Positions 36,676 through 42,544 of a DNA stretch of 42,544 nucleotides are shown in pieces (the stretch's first letter is position 1; every line of letters begins with the position of its first letter). The position numbers were made by a program, and so were the translations under genes. The DNA comes from an uncultured Bacilli bacterium (GTDB taxonomy: Bacteria > Bacillota_I > Bacilli_A > RF39 > UBA660): the NCBI GenBank assembly GCA_910589335.1, contig CAJUTW010000007.1, positions 1-42,544 of the forward strand, written 5' to 3'. The notes beneath the pieces were generated by a model. That model was not told where the DNA came from. It saw only the letters and a program-made list of their open reading frames with translations, and ran no database searches.

Positions 36676-36696
36676 TTTAAACTTATTCTTTTTTGC
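36656..36696 (+). terminator. Terminator of the Bce-like operon
   Basis: AAAAGAATCAGTTT pairs with AAACTTATTCTTTT with one mismatch, followed by a T-run. Overlaps the mini-gene's stop. Confidence 0.75.
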
Positions 36697-36810
36697 TTTA
36701 TTTTTAGGTATTATTTTTTAGAAAATAATCATTTAATAATATAGAAGTAATTATAAAATATTAAAGATAATAAGATAAAATGAAAATTAATGTATTTGTG
36801 TAATTATTTC

Positions 36811-36838
36811 TTTAAAAAAAATTAGTTTATGCTATAAT
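36811..36838 (+). promoter_or_regulatory. Extended -10 promoter of the unknown gene at 36867
   Basis: TTTAAA (36811), 16-bp spacer and TATAAT (36833-36838) with TGC in front, an extended -10. Confidence 0.55.
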
Positions 36839-36866
36839 AATTAATTAAACAAGGGAGGTTTTATAT

Positions 36867-37763
36867 ATGATAAAAACTACAGTAAGCAATGCTTATCAAC
36901 TGAACAAATTTTTAAAAGAAAAATATGGAAAAAGATTAAAGACTGATTCTTTTGCCGTAACAGAGGGCAGAGTTTCTGGTAGCCTAGATTCAAAAAGATT
37001 TAATATAAGTTTTAAAGGTGATGAATATTTATTAATTTCCACTAGCAGAAATACAAGTGAAATTTTAGATGAATTACTTCCAACATTAACAGAAGTAATG
37101 GGAGGTCAAAAACCAATTTGTAGTTATGATGTAAAAAGTAACAGGTTAAAAGAATTTCTATCAACAATTGAATGGGATATTGTTGCACCAGAAAAAAGAA
37201 TTAAAGATATCGTAAATAATAGAGCATATTCTGATGGTGGGATAAAAATTCATAATCTTAAATTATATAACTCTAAAACCATTGAAGATTATAAAGAAAG
37301 CGCTCAAGAAAAAGAAGAAAGAATTAAAAATGCCAGAATCTATGGTATTGACCAAGGTTGTTGTGATCCTGAAGAAATAAAAAATTTAAGTGAATTAGAC
37401 TTATACTTTCAAATAGATGCAATGAGTGCATATTTATGGCGTTGTCATCACGAAATGGATCATGGCAGAATTGAGCAAATTGATTTAACAGAAGAACAAT
37501 ATGCTTTTGAATATATGGTATATCAAACAACAAAATTTGGAGTTGAAATACCTGAACCAAGGCTAGATAAACATATTACTGTTACGCCTTCATATCATGC
37601 TTGGCATCAATTTTATTCAAATCATTTTAAAAGTCTTTCTACTGAAGAATGGAACGCTTTCCAAGAAGCTTATAGAAACGGAGAAGATATTTCCGAATAT
37701 ATGCCAACTGGTAGTTGGAAGAATTTATCAGACCAACAACCTAAACAGAAAACATTTAAATAG
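36867..37763 (+). CDS. Unknown soluble protein with an HExxH-like segment
   Basis: 298 residues, unrecognised. No signal peptide or membrane helix. The N-terminal ~110 residues look alpha/beta. The C-terminal half is helical and rich in His, Cys and Trp, including a CC pair (165-166) and WRCHHEMDHGR, in which H195-E196-x-x-H199 has the spacing of a zinc-peptidase motif. A Glu at 215 could be a third ligand, but Asp198 is unusual there, so the match may be chance. It is a single-gene unit with its own promoter and terminator. AAGGGAGG precedes ATG 36867. Confidence 0.7.
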   Translation: MIKTTVSNAYQLNKFLKEKYGKRLKTDSFAVTEGRVSGSLDSKRFNISFKGDEYLLISTSRNTSEILDELLPTLTEVMGGQKPICSYDVKSNRLKEFLSTIEWDIVAPEKRIKDIVNNRAYSDGGIKIHNLKLYNSKTIEDYKESAQEKEERIKNARIYGIDQGCCDPEEIKNLSELDLYFQIDAMSAYLWRCHHEMDHGRIEQIDLTEEQYAFEYMVYQTTKFGVEIPEPRLDKHITVTPSYHAWHQFYSNHFKSLSTEEWNAFQEAYRNGEDISEYMPTGSWKNLSDQQPKQKTFK

Positions 37764-37821
37764 TTTATAATTCTTCATCTTTTAATTAAGTAATCCATAA
37801 TATTCTATAAATAATTTAATT

Positions 37822-37851
37822 ACTACAAATTATAATATTTGTAGTTTTTTT
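37822..37851 (+). terminator. Terminator
   Basis: 9-bp stem ACTACAAAT/ATTTGTAGT with TATAAT loop and six T. Confidence 0.88.
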
Positions 37852-37873
37852 ATTATTTTTATAAAACTAGATA

Positions 37874-37902
37874 TTGACTGATGTAATATAGTGTTATATA
37901 CT
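37874..37902 (+). promoter_or_regulatory. Promoter and probable GntR operator of the ABC-2 operon
   Basis: TTGACT (37874), 17-bp spacer, TATACT (37897): five of six bases match in each hexamer. GTAATATAGTG and TACTGTTATAC across the -10 form an imperfect inverted repeat, a likely binding site for the YtrA-type repressor encoded by the first gene. Confidence 0.75.
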
Positions 37903-37924
37903 GTTATACATAAGGAGAAACTCT

Positions 37925-38302
37925 ATGAAAATGATTATAAGTAATAGTAGTTCTATTCCAATTTATGAACAAATAAAAAACTCTATAAGAGATCAAATCA
38001 TAAACGAAGAATTACTAGAAGATGAAGCACTACCCTCGATAAGAACTTTAGCAGCTGATATAAAAATTAGTGTAATGACTATAAAAAAAGCTTATGATGA
38101 GTTAGAAAGTGAAGGATATATTATCTCTCGTCAAGGTAAAGGTACATTTGTAGCTAGAAAAAATAATGATTTAGAAAAAGAGTTTGCTAGAAAAAAAATA
38201 GAGGAGTATATTAAAAAAATTGTAGAAATATCTACTAAATACAAAATAAATAACCAAGAAATAATTGATGTTATAAATATTTTTTTAAGGAGTGAAGAGT
38301 AA
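37925..38302 (+). CDS. GntR-family repressor, YtrA type
   Basis: 125 residues, the short YtrA form: an N-terminal winged helix (IPIYEQIKNSIRDQIINEE, LPSIRTLAADI, then a recognition helix with VMTIKKAYDELESEGYI and QGKGTFV) and a short helical C-terminus with no ligand domain. Such proteins repress their own ABC operon and are released by cell-wall antibiotics. Strong AAGGAG, ATG 37925. Its stop overlaps the ATPase start by one base. Confidence 0.93.
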   Translation: MKMIISNSSSIPIYEQIKNSIRDQIINEELLEDEALPSIRTLAADIKISVMTIKKAYDELESEGYIISRQGKGTFVARKNNDLEKEFARKKIEEYIKKIVEISTKYKINNQEIIDVINIFLRSEE

Positions 38303-39159
38303 TGAATAATGCCATTGAAATTAAAGATTTAACTAAAACATATTCAAATTTTGAATTAAAAAATATAAACCTAGAAATACCTAGAGGAATTATAGTGGGT
38401 TTAATTGGAGAAAACGGTGCAGGAAAAACAACTTTAATTAAATCAATTTTAAATATAATACATAAAGATACAGGTTCAATTAAAATATTTGGAAAAGACT
38501 ATCAACAATATGAAAATGAAATTAAAGAAGACATTGGTGTAGTTTTAGATGATGAATTCTTCCCAGAACTTTTAACAGCAAAAGATATTAATTATATAAT
38601 GAAAGATATTTACAAAAATTGGGATCAATTGCTTTTTTATAAATATCTATCTGATTTTAAAATTGATGATAAAAAAATAATAAAAAACTTCTCAAAAGGA
38701 ATGAAAAAGAAATTAGAAATAGCTACATCCCTATCTCATCATCCAAAATTATTGATATTAGATGAACCTACCAGTGGACTAGATCCAGTAGTAAGGGAAG
38801 AAGTCTTAGATATATTTATGAATTTCTTACAAGATGAAGAAAATACAATTCTTCTATCAACACATATTACAAGTGATTTAGAAAACATTGCTGATAAGAT
38901 TATATTTATAGATAAAGGAAATAAAATATTAGATATATCAAGAGATGAATTGTTTGATAATTACGGTATCTTAAAATGTGATTTAGAAAAATTTAAAACT
39001 ATAAATAAAGAAGATATAATTACATATAAGAAAAATAAATATGATGTAAGAATATTAATTAATAATCGAAAAAAATTAGCAAAAAAATATCAAGACTTAT
39101 TAATAGATAAAATTACTTTAGAAGAATTAATGGTCTTAATGATTAAAGGAGGTAAATAA
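38302..39159 (+). CDS. ABC transporter ATPase (YtrB-like)
   Basis: 285 residues. Walker A GENGAGKTT, signature FSKGMKKK (the LSGG variant typical of this group), Walker B LLILDEPTSGLD, and H-loop STHITSD. A C-terminal ~65-residue extension follows the core, as in other ABC-2 export ATPases. It should pair with the permease two bases downstream. Expression is likely set by the GntR gene in front. Confidence 0.92.
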   Translation: MNNAIEIKDLTKTYSNFELKNINLEIPRGIIVGLIGENGAGKTTLIKSILNIIHKDTGSIKIFGKDYQQYENEIKEDIGVVLDDEFFPELLTAKDINYIMKDIYKNWDQLLFYKYLSDFKIDDKKIIKNFSKGMKKKLEIATSLSHHPKLLILDEPTSGLDPVVREEVLDIFMNFLQDEENTILLSTHITSDLENIADKIIFIDKGNKILDISRDELFDNYGILKCDLEKFKTINKEDIITYKKNKYDVRILINNRKKLAKKYQDLLIDKITLEELMVLMIKGGK

Positions 39160-39160
39160 G

Positions 39161-39787
39161 ATGTTAGGATTTATTAAAAAAGATTTATTACTAGTAAAAA
39201 ATAATTATAAAACAATACTTATTTCTGTAATAATTTTTATTTTATTTAGCTTTTCTAATAATACAGATATATCATTTTTTCTTCCATTTATGATGTTAGT
39301 AATTATTATATCTACTTTTAGTTATGATGATTATAATAAATGGACTATCTATTCAGCGACATTTCCAAACGGAAGAAAAAATTATATAAAAGGTAAATAT
39401 ATTGCAACAATCATTTTAATAATAGGAATTACATTAATTAATTTTATTTTATCTTTTTTATTATTTTCTATTAAACATAGTATAGATTTAGAAAATATCA
39501 TTATATCTTATTTAGGATGTATAATAGCTATATTATCAATAATTTCAATTTTATTTCCTTTTCTATTTAAATACGGCTCTGAAAAAGGAAGAATTGTCAT
39601 GTTCATATTATCAATTTTAGTATTTACTTTTATTGGAATTATTTCTAAATTTAATCTTAAATTACCTAGTAATTTACTATCATTCTTTAAAGATTTTGGA
39701 ATATATTTTATTTGTAGTTTAGTAGTTATAATGTTAATTAGTTCTTATTTTCTTTCTAAAAAAATATTTCTAAAAAAAGAATTATAA
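39161..39787 (+). CDS. ABC-2 type permease subunit
   Basis: 208 residues with six hydrophobic helices: short first helix around 18-30, then spans near 40-55, 82-105, 118-135, 144-162 and 178-198. SFSYDDYNKWTIYSATFPNG between helices is typical of the Bacillota ABC-2 permeases that accompany YtrA-type operons. AAAGGAGG ends just before its ATG. No second permease gene follows, so it may dimerise. Confidence 0.88.
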   Translation: MLGFIKKDLLLVKNNYKTILISVIIFILFSFSNNTDISFFLPFMMLVIIISTFSYDDYNKWTIYSATFPNGRKNYIKGKYIATIILIIGITLINFILSFLLFSIKHSIDLENIIISYLGCIIAILSIISILFPFLFKYGSEKGRIVMFILSILVFTFIGIISKFNLKLPSNLLSFFKDFGIYFICSLVVIMLISSYFLSKKIFLKKEL

Positions 39788-39824
39788 ATCTAACTGCAAA
39801 AAAATAAAAAAATTAATTAAAAAG

Positions 39825-39833
39825 TGTTATAAT
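39825..39833 (+). promoter_or_regulatory. Extended -10 element of the lipoprotein gene
   Basis: TGT then perfect TATAAT (39828-39833). No -35 is recognisable. Confidence 0.5.
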
Positions 39834-39854
39834 ATAAATAAAGGAGAAAAGATT

Positions 39855-40418
39855 ATGAAATTAAAAAAAGTATTTAATTATTTTGTTATAGTTGTAGTAA
39901 CTTTAATTTTACTTACAGGATGTAATAATACAGCAAAACCAGAAGAAACAAAAAAAGAAGTTGATAAAATTAAAGGAAATTGTGAAATACAAGAATGTAT
40001 CAAACTAATTGAAACATCAAATTCTATCGAAGAGATTAATGATATTATTGGTTTTAAAGCTGAAAAAAGTAAGTATTCAGAAACATACACTTGGAAATTA
40101 TCTGAAAAAACTTGGATAGATGCCACTCCAAATACTAGTGATAGTAGTTATAGTGTATCAGCAAATTATGATAAGACAACTATAAAAAACGATCAAGCAG
40201 ATTTTTCTTCATTTAATGAAATGAGAACTTCTCTAGGAAAAGGAGAATCATTTACTTATGAAGAAGTAGTAAAAAAAGTAGGTGGAGTTGAAGGAACTTT
40301 AGCCGGTAAAACATCGACTTCCAAAAGATATATATGGGTAAATAAATATGATCAAACATTCAGTGCAACTTTTTCTGATACAAATGATGGAAAAACATCA
40401 ATTATTTCCCTAAGATAA
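39855..40418 (+). CDS. Lipoprotein with two related domains
   Basis: 187 residues. Signal peptide with lipobox LLTGC (Cys23), so the protein is a membrane-anchored lipoprotein on the outer face. The mature part holds two similar ~55-residue segments, each an amphipathic helix followed by strands around a Tyr-x-Trp (SIEEINDIIGF ... YTWKL and TYEEVVKKVGG ... YIWVN). This is the plan of the beta-lactamase inhibitory protein (BLIP)/SmpA-type fold. Its partner is unknown. It has its own promoter and lies before the broken BceA-like gene. Confidence 0.8.
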   Translation: MKLKKVFNYFVIVVVTLILLTGCNNTAKPEETKKEVDKIKGNCEIQECIKLIETSNSIEEINDIIGFKAEKSKYSETYTWKLSEKTWIDATPNTSDSSYSVSANYDKTTIKNDQADFSSFNEMRTSLGKGESFTYEEVVKKVGGVEGTLAGKTSTSKRYIWVNKYDQTFSATFSDTNDGKTSIISLR

Positions 40419-40430
40419 TTTTTTAAATTA

Positions 40431-40444
40431 TTACAAAACTGTAA
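40431..40444 (+). promoter_or_regulatory. Second BceR-type operator, TNACA-N4-TGTAA
   Basis: TTACAAAACTGTAA matches the same rule as the box at 33662. It overlaps the left arm of the lipoprotein terminator and lies about 90 bases ahead of the interrupted BceA-like gene, so the two BceA copies were probably co-regulated. Confidence 0.5.
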
Positions 40445-40465
40445 TTTTATTTACAGTTTTTATTT
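40436..40465 (+). terminator. Terminator of the lipoprotein gene
   Basis: 9-bp stem AAACTGTAA/TTACAGTTT with TTTTAT loop and TTATTT tail. Confidence 0.8.
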
Positions 40466-40529
40466 GCTAAAATTTATTTAGACGAAAAAATTATTAAATG
40501 TTCGTTCAAAAAAAGAAAGGTGAAAATAT

Positions 40530-41171
40530 ATGAAAGAAATCGTAGAAGTAAATAATATAAAAAAATATTATGGAAAAAATAACATTATAACCAAAGCAGT
40601 AAATGGTATTAGTTTTAATGTATTTGAAAAGGATTTTGTTGCGATTATGGGAGCTAGTGGTTCAGGAAAAACAACTCTTTTAAACTGTATTTCAACAATT
40701 GATAGTCCAACAAGTGGAAATATCATAATTAATAACAAAGATATTACACAATTAAAAGAAGATGAACTTGCTGACTTTAGAAGGAATGAATTAGGATTTA
40801 TTTTTCAAGATTTTAATTTACTAGACACATTAACAATTGAAGAAAACATAGCTCTTGCATTAATTGTCAACAAAAATAAAACAGATAAAATAGATACCTT
40901 AGTAGAAAATATTGCAAAAAAGTTAGGAATATTAGATATTTTAAAAAAATTTCCTTATGAAGTTTCAGGCGGAGAAAAACAAAGATGTGCTTGTGCAAGA
41001 GCATTAATTAATAATCCCAAATTAATTTTAGCAGATGAACCAACAGGAGCGTCTTGTTTAGTAGTCAAACCATTTTTGCTATTTAAAAATAATCTTAAAT
41101 TTAGATTCTTCACTTTCTTCAATATATTCAATATAATTGCTCCAAAAAATTCTTTTGTTTTCGTCAGTTAG
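40530..41171 (+). pseudogene. BceA-like ABC ATPase, interrupted after Walker B
   Basis: Residues 1-173 match the intact BceA-like protein at 33747: Walker A MGASGSGKTT, Q-loop FQDFNLLD, signature VSGGEKQR, Walker B LILADEPTGA. At about 41050 the similarity stops and the frame runs 40 residues into foreign DNA, losing the D-loop Asp, the H-loop and the C-terminus. It cannot work as an ATPase in this form. The downstream half and any permease must lie beyond the element, outside this window. AAAGGTG precedes ATG 40530, and a BceR-type box lies upstream, so it is probably still transcribed. Confidence 0.85.
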
Positions 41172-42544
41172 TTTCTCATAAATATCCATAGCACTAGCAT
41201 TTTCTAGTATTTTTTTATATTTAGAAGTATCACGCTTTGTTTCTTCTTGTACTTCAACTAACTTTATTTCTTCTTTAAATTTACTATAATCTTTATCATA
41301 CTTTTCTTTTGTAATTCTTCCCTCAATATATAAATCATTAAGTCTTTCTAACTTGGCGTTTATTTTATCAGGATTCAATTTAACTATATTTTTATTCGTA
41401 TCATCATTTATAGATTCAATAGTATCAATTTTCTTTTTTAATTCTTCCTCAAAATGATTTATTAACCATTGTTCAAGAACATTTTGACTTAACATTTTGT
41501 TATTTTCACATAACTTACTAGACCAATGACGACCACATCTATAATATGGATATTGATGTTTAACTTTAGTTCCGTTTTTTCTTTTCTTTATGCTAGTGTG
41601 AGTACAACCACTCATTGAATTACCACATTTAGGACATCGTACTAAACCACTGAATATATAATCATATTTCTTTTTATTATCTTTATTATTTTTCTTTACA
41701 AATGATTGCATATTATCAAACCTTTCTTTGGTTATATAAGCTTCACAAAAATTTTCAATTCCTCTATAGCAACCATAATATAAAGGATTTTTTAAATACT
41801 TTCTCATACTATCATAATGAATAGCCATATTATACTTTGTGTTTATGTAGTTTAAAGTTTTGCGGATAGAGTGGGTTAATTCAAAATTTTCAATCATATC
41901 ATATACAATATGTTTTACACTCTCATCTTTTATAACTCTTTTATTCCTATTATTTCTATCCCCCTCACCCTCAACAATAAAGCCGAGAGGAAGAGATTGA
42001 GAGCCAAAAGTGGGTTTTTTATCTCTTATCATATTGTCAAAATTAAATTTAATTCTCTCACTTGTTTTGTCGGATTCATTTTGAGCGTCGGATAGTTTTA
42101 AATTTAATATATATCTACCCATAGCTGTATTAGTATTATAATCTTCATCACTACATTCCCAACTTATATTATGTGCTTCTAATACTTCTTGAATTTTATA
42201 GTAGTCAGCTACATTTCTAAACCATCTATCAAGACGCCATACTATAATTCTATCAAACTTTTCTTCTTTTGCGTCTTCTACTAATTTTAGAAGCTCTTTA
42301 CGATTCTTTAATTTTGTACGAGCTGTTTTTCCCTCATCAATATATATTTCAATAATTTTATAACCTTTTTGTTTACAATATTCTTTTAATCTATCTAGCT
42401 GAGATTTTAAGGAATAACCATACTTAGCTTGTTCCTCGGTAGATACACGAATATATAAAACAACTCTTATAATTTTTTTAATAACTTTCTCGTTGAGTTG
42501 TAAACTAAATTCTCACAGATAAAAGAAAAGGTAATTATTAAAGT
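41051..42544. mobile_element. Left end of a serine-recombinase mobile element inserted in the BceA-like gene
   Basis: The boundary is placed where the BceA paralogues diverge, after ACAGGAGC at 41050 (give or take two bases). The only gene in view is a minus-strand large serine recombinase whose stop lies 28 bases inside the edge, the usual position for such genes in integrative elements. The right end is outside the window, so size and cargo are unknown. Target-site or end repeats cannot be checked from one side. Confidence 0.75.
41079..42482 (-). CDS. Large serine recombinase (resolvase/TnpX-like)
   Basis: About 467 residues, cytoplasmic, cuts and rejoins attachment sites to move the element. 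The catalytic domain begins VVLYIRVSTEEQAKYGYS (the Ser of RVS is the nucleophile), with WRLDRWFR later; a recombinase domain (KPTFGSQSLPLGF onward), a zinc-ribbon RCPKCGNSMSGC with a second YYRCG half, and a C-terminal coiled coil follow. The frame is open from 42512 to 41079. There is no ATG, GTG or TTG between the upstream TGA (42515-42513) and the catalytic motif; by homologous position the start should be the ATT at 42482. The in-frame ATG at 42122 would remove the catalytic domain. The Shine-Dalgarno is weak. Confidence 0.85.
   Translation of the reverse strand: MKKIIRVVLYIRVSTEEQAKYGYSLKSQLDRLKEYCKQKGYKIIEIYIDEGKTARTKLKNRKELLKLVEDAKEEKFDRIIVWRLDRWFRNVADYYKIQEVLEAHNISWECSDEDYNTNTAMGRYILNLKLSDAQNESDKTSERIKFNFDNMIRDKKPTFGSQSLPLGFIVEGEGDRNNRNKRVIKDESVKHIVYDMIENFELTHSIRKTLNYINTKYNMAIHYDSMRKYLKNPLYYGCYRGIENFCEAYITKERFDNMQSFVKKNNKDNKKKYDYIFSGLVRCPKCGNSMSGCTHTSIKKRKNGTKVKHQYPYYRCGRHWSSKLCENNKMLSQNVLEQWLINHFEEELKKKIDTIESINDDTNKNIVKLNPDKINAKLERLNDLYIEGRITKEKYDKDYSKFKEEIKLVEVQEETKRDTSKYKKILENASAMDIYEKLTDENKRIFWSNYIEYIEESEESKFKIIFK

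Noticed and set aside
41910..42095. Plus-strand 61-residue open frame within the recombinase gene
   Set aside because: Lies entirely opposite the conserved recombinase domain; no ribosome site or recognisable motif.
1..42544. tRNA, rRNA, CRISPR arrays and riboswitches
   Set aside because: I looked for clover-leaf arms with a GTTCGA-type loop, regular spaced repeats and long conserved leaders, and saw none. A covariance-model scan would be needed to exclude divergent small RNAs.

Overview
The window is very AT-rich, densely coded DNA from a low-GC Gram-positive-type bacterium. TGG encodes Trp and TGA serves as a stop (for example at 32640-32642 and 33656-33658), so the code is standard. MurC, UppP and a SpoVB-like flippase point to a peptidoglycan wall. 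Two class III prepilin-like proteins, a lipobox lipoprotein, BceRS-BceAB-type peptide-sensing modules and YtrA-type GntR control are typical of Bacillota. A flavin reductase-rubredoxin fusion and QueH suggest an anaerobe, plausibly an uncultured gut lineage of Bacilli. I cannot name a species from sequence alone.

Layout. 1-3.3 kb: the 3' end of a phosphohexomutase, a HelD-like ATPase, a histidine phosphatase and a small acidic protein. 3.3-6.75 kb (minus strand): an OmpR-type two-component system and a SpoVB/MurJ-type flippase. 6.9-15.2 kb (plus): an acidic membrane protein, then mtaB-recD2-small protein, map, a protein that looks like a catalytically dead cofactor-independent phosphoglycerate mutase, and uppP. 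15.2-26.3 kb: a prepilin, a large membrane protein, two adjacent ATPase-permease fusion ABC subunits (the first with a one-residue deletion in Walker A), a second prepilin, an adenylate-forming ligase and an XRE-type membrane-bound regulator. The promoters of the first ABC gene and of the XRE gene carry the same element: a predicted promoter bracketed by two GCAAC repeats exactly 43 bp apart. This suggests one regulon. 26.3-31.9 kb: a ZIP transporter, QueH, a DHH-DHHA2 phosphohydrolase, murC with an unknown partner gene, and the rubredoxin fusion. 32-36.7 kb: a complete BceRS-BceAB-like module with a perfect TNACA-N4-TGTAA box in front of the ABC genes, plus a 36-residue membrane protein. 36.8-40.4 kb: an unrecognised protein, a GntR-ABC-2 operon and a lipoprotein. 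40.5 kb to the end: a second BceA-like gene, preceded by its own TNACA-N4-TGTAA box and cut just after the Walker B motif by a mobile element whose leftmost gene is a large serine recombinase.

How the parts fit. The region from 15 to 41 kb is dominated by envelope sensing and export: four ABC systems, each with a recognisable regulatory candidate (XRE membrane protein, BceRS, GntR, and probably BceRS acting in trans on the interrupted copy). The strongest unusual items are the dead phosphoglycerate mutase-like protein, the shared 43-bp-spaced operator-promoter, the shortened P-loop, and the recombinase insertion into a conserved ATPase motif with an apparent ATT start. Starts were moved to internal ATG codons where a Shine-Dalgarno sequence demanded it. 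Promoters and terminators are read by eye. No intergenic stretch longer than 300 bases lacks a gene.
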